The notes beneath the pieces were generated by a model. The model was not told the origin of the DNA. It did not search any database and saw only the letters and a program-made list of their open reading frames with translations. DNA of 64,000 nt from Fibrobacterota bacterium (GTDB lineage Bacteria > Fibrobacterota > Chitinivibrionia > Chitinivibrionales > Chitinispirillaceae): the NCBI GenBank assembly GCA_023436145.1, contig JAEZKP010000095.1:62001-126000 (forward strand). Reading direction: 5' to 3'. The position numbers and the translations under genes are program-made. Positions 42,043 to 50,789 of this stretch are shown in pieces (position 1 is the stretch's first letter; the number at the start of each line of letters is the position of its first letter).

Positions 42043-42801
42043 TCAATAAATGGTAAGCTGGGGTGCTTTGCCCTTGAGGTCAAAATTCTCAAATGGAATA
42101 TTTCTTGATGGGTCGGGACTTCCCGATGTGCAACTAACCGGAAGAACTGAACTGTATTTTTGAATAAACCGTTCAGCATACATTTTCCAGCTTTGATTAA
42201 ATGAGCCTCCAGAGAGATGTTTAACCAGAATGTCAGTAGTCACGATAAGACGGTGAGTTTTTGCTATCTGCATACATATATCGGTATCATAAAGATGAAA
42301 GCCATCAAATGTGATATCGTCAAAACGGATTTGTTCAAAGAGGCTTTTCCTGATTGCAAAGAAAAGACCATCAACCGCTACAACTTGTGAATCTTCACGT
42401 TGCCAATCAAAGACCGTAAGAAAATAGCTTGAACCCTGGTTAAGTTCATGTATAACCTGGCCCTTAATAAAGGGCCTGCCAGCAGCAACCCAGGCAGGAT
42501 TGTCTGCAAAGAGGTACTGGGTTCCGGCAACACCCACCAGTCCCAAGGCAGGTTCACAGAACTTCTCCTCGATTTTTTTTACCCACCCGCCTTCTACAAA
42601 AAAAACATCCTCATGCATGAATACCAGTATATCACCCCCAGCCCTTTTCACACCTTCGTTGTAAGCGCTACAGAGGTTATAATGGTTGTTCCGATTATCA
42701 ATTCTGATATATTCAACATCACTGCCGGCTGTCTTTCGGACATTGCGTTGATGAATATCCCAGGATGGTTCTTTTCGTGAACAGGTTATCACACTTATCA
42801 T
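42043..42801 (-). CDS. StrF-like family 2 glycosyltransferase
   Basis: A 252-residue cytoplasmic GT2-type enzyme. It opens MISVITCSRKEPSWDIHQRNV and continues IDNRNNHYNLCSAYNEGVKRAGGDILVFMHEDVFFVEGGWVKK, the layout of the StrF-like branch in which the DxD-type motif is HEDV. Further on, GTQYLFADNPAWVAAG and VVAVDGLFFAIRKSLFEQ, then FDGFHLYDTDICMQ with the acidic catalytic region. No membrane segment is present. ATG 42801 is chosen; an earlier in-frame ATG at 42837 adds 12 residues and neither has a good ribosome site. The acceptor is unknown; surface glycan assembly is likely. Confidence 0.82.
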   Translation of the reverse strand: MISVITCSRKEPSWDIHQRNVRKTAGSDVEYIRIDNRNNHYNLCSAYNEGVKRAGGDILVFMHEDVFFVEGGWVKKIEEKFCEPALGLVGVAGTQYLFADNPAWVAAGRPFIKGQVIHELNQGSSYFLTVFDWQREDSQVVAVDGLFFAIRKSLFEQIRFDDITFDGFHLYDTDICMQIAKTHRLIVTTDILVKHLSGGSFNQSWKMYAERFIQKYSSVLPVSCTSGSPDPSRNIPFENFDLKGKAPQLTIY

Positions 42802-42876
42802 GGTAAAAAGCTTATAATCCTGCCAGGGGAAATACAAGAAACATCTGATTCTCTATGGGGTTTTACCTGGTCGTTT

Positions 42877-45600
42877 TTAGCTTTTGGGAAGGTGCTTATT
42901 AAGTAGTTCCATCAAATCCGATTTCCTGAAAGGCTTGCTAAGGCTGCCAGTGAAACCGTATTTTTCCGGATCTGCCATTATCGGATCTTCTGCATAACCA
43001 CTGGAGACAAATACAGGCGTTTTCGCATCCGATTTCCTGATCTCCTTTACAAGTTCTTTGCCTCCCATGCCTCCTGGTATGGTTAAATCCACTATGATAG
43101 CGGCAAACGGGCTGTGCACAGATTCTTTTTTGTATAAATCCAGAGCGGCATTACCTTCACTTTCACATACCACACTGTATTTCATGGATTCCAGCATCGC
43201 TTTAACCGTGTTGAGTATAATCAGCTCATCATCCACCAGTAATATCCGGCCATATCCCTGATGAGTAACTGTTCTGGTGGAGTTTTTTATTGAGAGTGCA
43301 TATTCGGATGCTGGTAAGAAGATGTGAAATATACTTCCTTTACCAGGCTCGGATTCCACTTCAATAGCCCCTCCATGGCGATTTATAATGGAATATGATG
43401 TCGCCAGTCCCAGGCCACTGCCCTTTTGTTTAGTAGTGAAAAAGGGATCAAAAATTTTAGGCAGAATCTCTTTAGGAATTCCAATGCCACTGTCTTTGAA
43501 TGATACTCGCACATAGCAACCACTGTTTAAAATCGGGTGATTATTTCCAATGGTTACATTTTTAGCTGAAATGAAAATGGTTCCTCCCAGAGGCATTGCC
43601 TGCTGTGCGTTAATCACGATATTATCGATGACCTGACCAATTTGGTTGGCATCATAATCACAGGGCCAGATCTGTTCGGGTAATTCGGTCACACTTGTGA
43701 CATTGGATCCGCTTAATGCAAATCTGGCAGTTTCTGCAACGAATGGGAATAGTGGGCTGGTTTTACGTACAGGTTCTCCACCCTTGGCAAAGGTAAGTAA
43801 TTGCTGAGTGAGTCCTTTTACCCTTCCGATTGCTTTTAATGCTTCCTTGAGATATTGAACTACCAATGGATTTGTAGATTCATCACGTGCCAGTTCGATA
43901 TATCCGAAGATTCCACTCATTATGTTATTGAAATCGTGAGCAATACCACCTGCGAGAATTCCCAGAGATTCAAGTCTTTGATTGTTCTGAATTGCATCGA
44001 GCAGTCTCTCTTTTTCTGTGATATCACGAAAAACCAGCACGATTCCGATAACAGAGCCATCTTTATCCCTGATGGGGGCACCGCTATCTGCGATAAGTCT
44101 TTCCTGACCGTCTCTGGAGATCAGGATAGTATTGTTTGTTAACTCTTCAGTTTTTTTGCTTTGCAATACTTTCTGGATAGGATTCTGGCAGGGCTTGCGG
44201 GATGTTTCATGAATGATATTAAATACAGAGCTAAGTGGCAGACCCACACATTCATGCTGAGCCCATCCGGTCAATTGTTCTGCAGCATGATTAATAAGAA
44301 CAATATTACCTTCTGTGTCAGTTGCAATCACTCCATCAGCTATACTTCTAAGAGTAACAGAAAGACGCTCCTTTTCCCGGGCTAATGCATCATCCGCTTT
44401 TTTATTATCGGTTATGTCCAGAGCAGTGAAAGAAATTCCCCGGGAGAGATGGAATTCATCCAGGGGTGAGGAAGATAGTAGCACATTTATTGCAGTCCCA
44501 TCTTTTTTCATCCATTTAGTTTCTACTGTTCCGATACCTGTTTTATGCATTTGTTTATTGCTTTTCTGTTCTACTCTTTTATATTCCTCAATAGTGGTAT
44601 AGAAAAGTTGTGTGTTGTGTCCTATGATGTCGGATTTCTCATAACCGGTCATTTCACAGAATCTTTCATTGACTTCCATGATTTTGTCATCGATAATCAG
44701 ACCGATTCCAACCGGAGCAGCTCGAAATATACTCTTAAGTCGAGCCTCACGTTCTGTGAGCGCTAACTCTGTCAATTTTCGTTCTGTAATATCCTGTATG
44801 GTACCAAACATTTTTATCGGAGAACCATTCCCACTGAACTCCAGCTCTCCCAGACCATGCACCCATCGGAGCGATCCGTCGTTTTTTCTAATTATCCGGT
44901 ATTCGATATTAAACGAGTTGTGTTTGTTGATCACATGGTTATAAAGATGGTCAGATACTACAGACCTGTCCTCCGGATGAATCAAATCCATCCACGATTC
45001 CATGGTTTTATTGTAGGTCTCGTCAATTCCAAAGACTACGTCAAGCATCGGAGAATTAGTCCAGCTGCTGGTCCAGATGTCAAAAATATAATAGCCCACA
45101 GAGGCTACCTGCTGAGACTGCAAAAGAAGAGCTTCACTATGTCGAACTGATTTCTCAATTCTTTTTCGCTCAGTCAGATTAAATGCTATTCCTTGAGTAC
45201 CAACACATTTACCATCAACGGTACTGATTATAGGTGAAGCATCTATGATCAGATAGATGATGTTACCCGAAGCACTTATGCATTCTGTTTCATAACCATT
45301 AAAAGTTTCTCCACCCAGAAGAGATGAAAATAGAATTTTATCTCGTTTTGCTATTTCTTTAGATTGAAAATCAGCCAGCGGTCTGCCCAGCATATGCTGT
45401 AATGGAAGTCCCAAAGTCTTTTCCCATGCAGGGTTAAGGCGGGTAAATCTGCCTTCATGATCAGTTTGCCAGAACAGGTAATGGGAGGATTTGACCATAC
45501 TGCCAAAAATCTGATTCTGAAAGTCGGAGTGCTCATTATAAACTACCGACTCAGTTATATGCGGATTAGAAGTGAAGCTGTTTCTGGCAATAATAGACAT
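42877..45600 (-). CDS. Hybrid sensor histidine kinase with four PAS domains and C-terminal receiver
   Basis: A 907-residue soluble signalling protein. PAS-type sensor domains are seen at about 35-150 (LFWQTDHEGRFTRLNPAWE), 160-285 (WMDLIHPEDRSVV, then a PAC motif IRKNDGSLRWVHGL), 290-405 (IFRAAPVGIGLIIDDKIMEVNERF) and 410-530 (LRSIADGVIATDTEGNIVLIN). The dimerisation/phospho-acceptor motif is LAGGIAHDFNNIMSG (His near 555). The ATPase domain shows NIVINAQQAMP, GIGIPKEILPKIFDPFFTTK and GSGLGLATSYSIINRHGG. The last 120 residues are a receiver (ILLVDDELIILNTV, Asp in AIIVDLTIPGG, Lys in GSLSKPF). No transmembrane segment is seen, so it senses an internal or diffusible cue. No output-carrying regulator is adjacent; the two receiver-only proteins are possible partners. 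Confidence 0.94.
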   Translation of the reverse strand: MSIIARNSFTSNPHITESVVYNEHSDFQNQIFGSMVKSSHYLFWQTDHEGRFTRLNPAWEKTLGLPLQHMLGRPLADFQSKEIAKRDKILFSSLLGGETFNGYETECISASGNIIYLIIDASPIISTVDGKCVGTQGIAFNLTERKRIEKSVRHSEALLLQSQQVASVGYYIFDIWTSSWTNSPMLDVVFGIDETYNKTMESWMDLIHPEDRSVVSDHLYNHVINKHNSFNIEYRIIRKNDGSLRWVHGLGELEFSGNGSPIKMFGTIQDITERKLTELALTEREARLKSIFRAAPVGIGLIIDDKIMEVNERFCEMTGYEKSDIIGHNTQLFYTTIEEYKRVEQKSNKQMHKTGIGTVETKWMKKDGTAINVLLSSSPLDEFHLSRGISFTALDITDNKKADDALAREKERLSVTLRSIADGVIATDTEGNIVLINHAAEQLTGWAQHECVGLPLSSVFNIIHETSRKPCQNPIQKVLQSKKTEELTNNTILISRDGQERLIADSGAPIRDKDGSVIGIVLVFRDITEKERLLDAIQNNQRLESLGILAGGIAHDFNNIMSGIFGYIELARDESTNPLVVQYLKEALKAIGRVKGLTQQLLTFAKGGEPVRKTSPLFPFVAETARFALSGSNVTSVTELPEQIWPCDYDANQIGQVIDNIVINAQQAMPLGGTIFISAKNVTIGNNHPILNSGCYVRVSFKDSGIGIPKEILPKIFDPFFTTKQKGSGLGLATSYSIINRHGGAIEVESEPGKGSIFHIFLPASEYALSIKNSTRTVTHQGYGRILLVDDELIILNTVKAMLESMKYSVVCESEGNAALDLYKKESVHSPFAAIIVDLTIPGGMGGKELVKEIRKSDAKTPVFVSSGYAEDPIMADPEKYGFTGSLSKPFRKSDLMELLNKHLPKS

Positions 45601-45832
45601 GTATTATGCTCCGGGGCAGTGAATGCAGATACATAAAGAGCTGATCGAGGCTTTGACAAGTCATCTGATTCAAAAATGAAATCTGAATTTACTATATTAA
45701 CAGTAAGATAATTGATCTGAACATAATATGCAAGAATGTGCTGATCAGGCAGGTTTGATTCGGGGAAAAATGCAAATTGTTCAATGAAGTTTCGCTTATT
45801 TGACAATTTTGGTGCTGTTCCCATTCCCGCAT

Positions 45833-46330
45833 TTAACCATCTGTCTGAGTTGATTTTAGAAGTTGGGCACAATCATTGGCTGATTCAGCTTCACCGCAGC
45901 TGTTAAGCACTCTTTCATAACTTTCTTTTGGATGAACTCCAGTAAGGGCGTATATTGATTTTTTATCTCTGATAAAAACTACATGGGGAATGCCTTGAAC
46001 TCCAAAGGCTGCTGCTATGTCAGGATTATTGTCTATATTTATTCTATAAAAAATTGCCCGATCTGTATGTGCTTTTGAAAGTGAGCTGAAAATAGGAGTG
46101 AGCATCTTACAGGGTACACACCAGTCTGCATACAGATCAAATACCAGCATTTTCGTGTCATCTCCATTTATAATCCGGCTCAGTTCGCTCATAGAAGAAA
46201 TGGTTTTTACAGATGAGCTATGATCAACTATATCGGAATTTTTCTTTTTACTACAGGACACTACTGGAATGAGCAGATAAACAATAATGAGAACGATGGA
46301 TAGCTTTGTAATATGGATATTTTTTTTCAT
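45833..46330 (-). CDS. Thioredoxin-fold lipoprotein
   Basis: A 165-residue envelope protein. The ATG at 46330 has AAAGGAG upstream; a frame start at 46387 would add 19 residues. A signal peptide ends in the lipobox PVVSC (Cys27 by this start). The mature domain is a thioredoxin fold: VFDLYADWCVPCKMLTPIFSSL (active-site Cys-Val-Pro-Cys), YRINIDNNPDIAAAF and the cis-proline GIPHVVF. The close similarity to the cytoplasmic TrxA around the active site, including LTPIF, suggests a reductase rather than an oxidase. It probably acts in the periplasm at a membrane face, maintaining reduced or isomerised thiols. It is upstream of the hybrid kinase on the same strand but 230 bases away. Confidence 0.88.
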   Translation of the reverse strand: MKKNIHITKLSIVLIIVYLLIPVVSCSKKKNSDIVDHSSSVKTISSMSELSRIINGDDTKMLVFDLYADWCVPCKMLTPIFSSLSKAHTDRAIFYRINIDNNPDIAAAFGVQGIPHVVFIRDKKSIYALTGVHPKESYERVLNSCGEAESANDCAQLLKSTQTDG

Positions 46331-46535
46331 TTGATACTCCTTTAATTTGCAGTATACTTTCTGCCCAGAGGAGTATGCCAATATCATACCAGAAAAGGAG
46401 TCACTTTTTATCTATAGCATCACATTTAATTTGATGAAAATTGGGGTGATAGAAAGCAGGCTTATTGCAGATGCAACATGGTGATGTTGTTACCTGCAAC
46501 AAGACCTGCAATTTTGAAAATATCCAGGGAGACGA

Positions 46536-47264
46536 TTATTCCCGGTTTAATAAATATTTGGCTACAACCAACTCCAGTGTCCCGGAAGGAGTTTGCCCTT
46601 TAGAGATCTGTTCAAGAATATCCAGGTCTGATTTCCAGACAATATCACCGGCTGCTACTATTGAAATGCATCCGGGTTGATGCTCTGTAAATAGTTTTCC
46701 CTCTTTAATGAAAAATGACTTTTCTGCAACACTGGTTTTATAAGATAGAAGTGCTGCTGGGATCTCATTTGGCTTGAACCACAACTTTATCTCCCGCTCG
46801 GCTTCACAATCTGTTGCTGATGCATGAATCAGATTATCAATTCTCTGATCGATAACCGTTCCTTCAGAATCCTTCACCGGCACCACTGCTCCCAGTGAAC
46901 GGATACATCCAGGTTTCTGCTCCCGGGCATTATTCGGGTTGGTAGGTCCGGCCAGATCCCGGACTTTCTGGACTGCATTTGGCCCCTGATAGACGATCGC
47001 AATAACCTTCTGCTTCTGTGGCTGAAGTGGAAAATGAGTTTTACCAGCAATGTATTCAAGTAGAGATGGATAAAACGCCTTTCCCTTGTGCTCTGCATAA
47101 TGCTCTGCTGCAAGCATTTCTGTGACTTTCACAACCTTCATGCCAGCGAAATATAGACCAGCATTAAATTCTGATAAGGTGGTGAATATGTAACCAGTAG
47201 CGGAATTTTTCAGGGCATCAGGTTTAATTAAAACCAGAGTCTGGGAATGATTTACATTTTGCAT
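46536..47264 (-). CDS. ndk: Enlarged nucleoside diphosphate kinase
   Basis: A 242-residue enzyme, about 100 residues longer than the usual 140-150, that transfers phosphate between nucleoside di- and triphosphates. The core is present: TLVLIKPDALKNSATGYIFTTL, GMKVVKVTEM, AEHYAEHKGKAFYPSLLEYI, VIAIVYQGPNAVQKVRDLAGPTNP, PGCIRSLGA and NLIHASAT, whose His is the phosphate carrier. Between the IR motif and the His there is an insertion (AVVPVKDSEGTVIDQRIDN) that normal Ndk lacks, and after the active site an extra C-terminal domain of about 90 residues (LWFKPNEIP, FFIKEGKLFTEHQPGCISIVAAGDIVW). GGAGA lies before the ATG. The extension has no recognised function. Confidence 0.88.
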   Translation of the reverse strand: MQNVNHSQTLVLIKPDALKNSATGYIFTTLSEFNAGLYFAGMKVVKVTEMLAAEHYAEHKGKAFYPSLLEYIAGKTHFPLQPQKQKVIAIVYQGPNAVQKVRDLAGPTNPNNAREQKPGCIRSLGAVVPVKDSEGTVIDQRIDNLIHASATDCEAEREIKLWFKPNEIPAALLSYKTSVAEKSFFIKEGKLFTEHQPGCISIVAAGDIVWKSDLDILEQISKGQTPSGTLELVVAKYLLNRE

Positions 47265-47484
47265 GAAAAGAGTCTCCTTTTGAAATTAATTTTTCCTGAA
47301 AACAGATCTGCTTGTGCTAACCCATTCTGGTTAAAATAAATTGTGAGTTACTGTTAGCGATAAACTGAACAAAAATTTTCTACAGCAGGTAAGTGAATGA
47401 AAAATCCAAAATAAAGCAGTATAATATTACATCAGAACTCCAATTTTTTTATTACGAAAACAATTTGTTTGCCAGGGATAAAAT

Positions 47485-48057
47485 ATGAAAATTAAAGAAA
47501 TTTCTGATTTCGAGTCAAGTTTTCGCAAAGAAGAGGGCTACTATTTACTAGAGCTGCGATTAAGCAATCTTGATCAGTTCTTTAATACTTTTGATCCCTC
47601 ACCGTTCCATAAAAAGGATATAGATGATGATGCCGAACGGTACATAGTCAATTCGGTGGAGGCATTTCCTTTGAAAAGTAAACTGAAATTAGTGTTCTTT
47701 CTTCCTCAGGAACATAACACCGAAGCTTCAACTGTGTTAATCCCTGCCATAGAGAATTACTTTCAGTATCAGACTACAATGGCTGTCAGGGAGTTAAAGT
47801 CTCTGCTGCATGAAGGGAACATTTCGCTGGTACTGGGTTTCCTGTTTCTATTCATATGTATAGGAGCTAGTGCCGTATTATCATTTGTTATTCATGACCC
47901 TTTCCGGGCAATTATTCTTGAAGGACTAAACATTATCGGATGGGTGGCCATGTGGAGGCCGGTTCAGATATTTCTGTACGAATGGTGGGCGTTGTATCGA
48001 AAAAAAAAGATATATGAAAAAATCCGTGATATGCCAATTGAAATCTGTGTGGAATAA
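47485..48057 (+). CDS. Conserved two-helix membrane protein of unknown function
   Basis: A 190-residue protein. A soluble N-terminal domain of about 115 residues (LSNLDQFFNTFDPSPFHKKDIDDDAERYIVNSVEAF, KLKLVFFLP) is followed by helix TMAVRELKSLLHEG, then two membrane spans (ISLVLGFLFLFICIGASAVLSFVI and IIGWVAMWRPVQIFLYEWWALYR) and a short basic tail. I recall this arrangement, with the DPSPF and GWVAMWRP-x-FLYxWW motifs, from uncharacterised proteins in many bacteria and archaea. AGGGATA lies before the ATG. It is a lone gene; the next gene on the other strand is convergent. No function can be given. Confidence 0.72.
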   Translation: MKIKEISDFESSFRKEEGYYLLELRLSNLDQFFNTFDPSPFHKKDIDDDAERYIVNSVEAFPLKSKLKLVFFLPQEHNTEASTVLIPAIENYFQYQTTMAVRELKSLLHEGNISLVLGFLFLFICIGASAVLSFVIHDPFRAIILEGLNIIGWVAMWRPVQIFLYEWWALYRKKKIYEKIRDMPIEICVE

Positions 48058-48098
48058 GATAAGAATCAAATTGCTACAAGGCGAAAGTAAATCTGAGA

Positions 48099-49229
48099 TT
48101 ATATTTCACAAAAAAGAAATTCGGAATAATTGGCTCTGGAAATGACATGTGAAGCTGCGTCTTTGTAAGCCTTTTTAAAGGTTAAGGGAATATATGCTCT
48201 CTTATGTTCATTCCATTTGAATTCATAAGCACTGATGTGACCATTTATTTCCTCGATATAGTCGATTTCCTGTTGTTGTAATGTGCGCCAGAAATAGCTG
48301 GAGAATATCTCTGCACTGTTTTGCAGACTTTTCATACGCTCAACAATCAGGTAATTCTCCCAGAGTGCTCCGGTATCTGTTCTGCTTGATAGTGGCGCAA
48401 ACTGTCCGATTAATGCATTGCGGATTCCAACATCATAAAAATAAACTTTTCTTGATTTTTTTAGTTCGTTACGAACATTACAGCAATATGCCGGGAGTCT
48501 AAAAACAATAAAGGCATGCTCAAGCAAAGTGATATATCGCTCCACCGTTTCAGCAGACATACCTGTAATTTGACCTAATTCATTGTATGATACTTCAGAA
48601 CCAATCTGCAGTGCAAGCGCTTTGACAAGCCGGTCCAGTTTTTCTGGATGACGCAATGATTCCCATGAAAGGATATCTTTATACAAATAACTACCCGATA
48701 TCTCCTTAAGTAAAGAAGCTTCCGTTCCTGATGAAAGTACAACCTCAGGGTATGAACCATATACTAAACGCTGCTCTAACTGTCTGTTCTCTTCTAAAAT
48801 ATTAGTATGTTCCACCAATTCAGTAAAAGATAGTGGCAAAAGTAAAAATTCCCATTTTCTTCCAGTCAATGGTTCATTAATACTGTCTGCCAGAACCAAT
48901 GAAGATGAACCGGTAACAATCACCTGAAGATCCGGATAATTATCTACCAGAATTTTGATGCACAATCCAATATTTTCAATTCTCTGTGCTTCATCTATCA
49001 CCAGGATTTTCTCATGGGTGATTTTTTTTAGTGAGCTTATAGATGGTCTGGTGAAAAATTCCCGAACATCTGCTTCATCACCAGATAACCACATAGCACG
49101 GCGTCCAGATTTCTCCACCAGCAGCTTACAGAGTGTGGTTTTTCCGGCTTGTCTGGGACCATAAATGATCACTGCTTTTTTTTTAAACAAAACCTTTTCT
49201 ATGGCAGCTATAATTTTCCGGTTAATCAT
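48099..49229 (-). CDS. AAA ATPase with DUF4143 domain
   Basis: A 376-residue P-loop ATPase. The AAA_14-type domain has Walker A IYGPRQAGKTTLCKLL (about residues 20-35) and Walker B EKILVIDEAQRIENIG, with sensor VTGSSSL, and ends near residue 170. DUF4143 follows (SLLKEISGSYLYKDILSWE, winged-helix YNELGQITGMSAETVERYITLLEHAFIVFRLPAY, YFYDVGIRNALIG, LWENYLIVERMK, YFWRTLQQQEIDYI, EFKWNE). The last part resembles a PD-(D/E)xK nuclease-like core (DYIEE and EFKW), which may bind rather than cut DNA. These proteins are widespread in accessory regions with unknown roles. A 32-bp tandem repeat lies 33 bases upstream of its ATG. Confidence 0.9.
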   Translation of the reverse strand: MINRKIIAAIEKVLFKKKAVIIYGPRQAGKTTLCKLLVEKSGRRAMWLSGDEADVREFFTRPSISSLKKITHEKILVIDEAQRIENIGLCIKILVDNYPDLQVIVTGSSSLVLADSINEPLTGRKWEFLLLPLSFTELVEHTNILEENRQLEQRLVYGSYPEVVLSSGTEASLLKEISGSYLYKDILSWESLRHPEKLDRLVKALALQIGSEVSYNELGQITGMSAETVERYITLLEHAFIVFRLPAYCCNVRNELKKSRKVYFYDVGIRNALIGQFAPLSSRTDTGALWENYLIVERMKSLQNSAEIFSSYFWRTLQQQEIDYIEEINGHISAYEFKWNEHKRAYIPLTFKKAYKDAASHVISRANYSEFLFCEI

Positions 49230-49261
49230 TTTGATTTCATTAGAATTGGAGTGTAAAAATC

Positions 49262-49415
49262 GGTTTAACCTGAAAAATAATATAATAAAAACAAGGTTAA
49301 TCTGGAAAATAATATAATAAAAATAAGATTAATCTGAAAAATAGTATAATAAAAACAAGGTTAATCTGAAAAATAGTATAATAAAAACAAGGTTAACCTG
49401 AAAAATGAAGTAATT
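49262..49415. repeat. 32-bp tandem repeat, five copies, upstream of the AAA/DUF4143 gene
   Basis: Four full copies and one partial copy of about 32 bases follow each other without spacers, starting at 49262, 49295, 49327, 49359 and 49391. Each copy begins GGTTAAYCTG, then AAAAATA and TATAATA, ending AAACAA; the first has one extra T and the last is degenerate after AAAAAT. Copies differ by one to four bases. The GGTTAACC core of the first and last copies is palindromic. The block lies between the AAA gene start and the 3' end of the flavoprotein gene. Confidence 0.9.
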
Positions 49416-49538
49416 AAAGAAAACGAATCTGAAAAGATCAATGATTCTGCTGCTATAGCATGAAAAATTGGAATAGAGAATAAAATTTTTTCAGGAGAGA
49501 AAGCGTTCCGGGGGTGAACTTAACCGGTTTATAAACGA

Positions 49539-50756
49539 TCACCCGACAGAGTTACCGGCCACGTATCCTGTGCTCCAGGCAGCCTGAAGATTGAATCCAC
49601 CGGTAATCCCATCGATATCAAGTACTTCACCTGCGAAAAATAAACCCGGGCAGATCTTGCTTTCCATTGTCTGGAAATTTATTTCAGAAAGTTTAACACC
49701 TCCACAGGTTACAAACTCATTTCGGTTTGCATCCTTTCCGGTGACTTCAAATTTGCAATTGCAAAGTAATTGTGCTAAATGTTCAGCTTGTGTTCTGGAC
49801 AGGTTTGCCCAGAGCAGAAGCTTTTCACAGCCTGCGGATTGAGCCAAGGATTGCCATAGCCGTGAGGGTAATGTAAAAGGGGAATTTTCGCAGATTCTTC
49901 GCGGGGCAGCACTTTTTCTCATCGAATTTATTTTATTTAGAATTTGATCGGTTTTATAAGCAGGTAACCAGTTTATACTGCAGGTAAAGTTGTATGAGCG
50001 GTTATACAGTTCCCTTGCAGCGAATGCGGATAGTCGTAATATTGCAGGGCCACTCAATCCATTATGGGTGACAAGGATTCCGCCGCGCTGGCAGTATCTG
50101 GTTTCCGGAATTGATACTGTTACATCCGGAAGCGAAACACCTGGTAGATTTTTGATTATGGGGCTATTTACAACGAAAGTAAAAAGAGATGGTATTTGTT
50201 TGACTATTGAATGGCCCAGGGACCGTGACGTAATTATGCCATATGAGCCGGGGGTTCCACCTGTAGCGATTATCAGACAATTGCATCTTGTTTTGCTCAT
50301 GTTAATTGAAGTGATTTCAAATTCAGTGGTGTCATTAAGCTTAACTGCTCCAAGCAGACCGGATTTCTGGATAATTTTGACACCTGCTTTTTGTGCGTTA
50401 TATAGTAGGCAATCTACGATGGTTTGAGAGCGGTTTGATTGTGGAAACATTCTGCCATCAGCTTCCTGCTTTAATGGTACACCTCTGTCATTAAACCATT
50501 TTGCTGTATCTTGAGGGCTGAAGCGGTGGAATAACGAAAAAAGTTCTTTGGACCCGCGCGGGTAATTGCTACAGAATTGTCGTAAGTCGGTTTGTGCGTT
50601 GGAGAGGTTACATCTCTTTCCTCCGGAGAGGAAGACTTTCCGAAGCAGTTGGTCACTACTTTCCAGAATGATAACTTCTGCCAGGGGAATTTTTTCTTTG
50701 CAGGTGATTGCAGCAAAAAAACCGGCAGCACCTCCACCGGCGATGACAATTTTCAT
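49539..50756 (-). CDS. HI0933-type NAD(P)/FAD-dependent oxidoreductase
   Basis: A 405-residue flavoprotein of the BaiN/HI0933 family. FAD binding is by IAGGGAAGFFAAITC (residues 4-18, GxGxxG) and ILESSDQLLRKVFLSGGKRCNLSNA, a family signature. RMFPQSNRSQTIVDCLLYNA, IIATGGTPGSYG, GLSGPAILRLSAFA, and the closing PGLFFAGEVLDIDGITGGFNLQAAWSTGYVAG complete it. Length is typical. Relatives reduce unsaturated bile-acid or sterol-like substrates or act on tRNA or unknown ligands; the true substrate here is not known. It is monocistronic on the - strand, following the ZIP transporter gene by 33 bases, so both may share one transcript. Confidence 0.92.
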   Translation of the reverse strand: MKIVIAGGGAAGFFAAITCKEKIPLAEVIILESSDQLLRKVFLSGGKRCNLSNAQTDLRQFCSNYPRGSKELFSLFHRFSPQDTAKWFNDRGVPLKQEADGRMFPQSNRSQTIVDCLLYNAQKAGVKIIQKSGLLGAVKLNDTTEFEITSINMSKTRCNCLIIATGGTPGSYGIITSRSLGHSIVKQIPSLFTFVVNSPIIKNLPGVSLPDVTVSIPETRYCQRGGILVTHNGLSGPAILRLSAFAARELYNRSYNFTCSINWLPAYKTDQILNKINSMRKSAAPRRICENSPFTLPSRLWQSLAQSAGCEKLLLWANLSRTQAEHLAQLLCNCKFEVTGKDANRNEFVTCGGVKLSEINFQTMESKICPGLFFAGEVLDIDGITGGFNLQAAWSTGYVAGNSVG

Positions 50757-50789
50757 AGGTCTTCTGGTTTTCTGAAGAAATTGGTTTAA

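Noticed and set aside
49262..49415. CRISPR array
   Set aside because: Units follow each other directly with no variable spacers and no cas genes are nearby; it is a simple tandem repeat.
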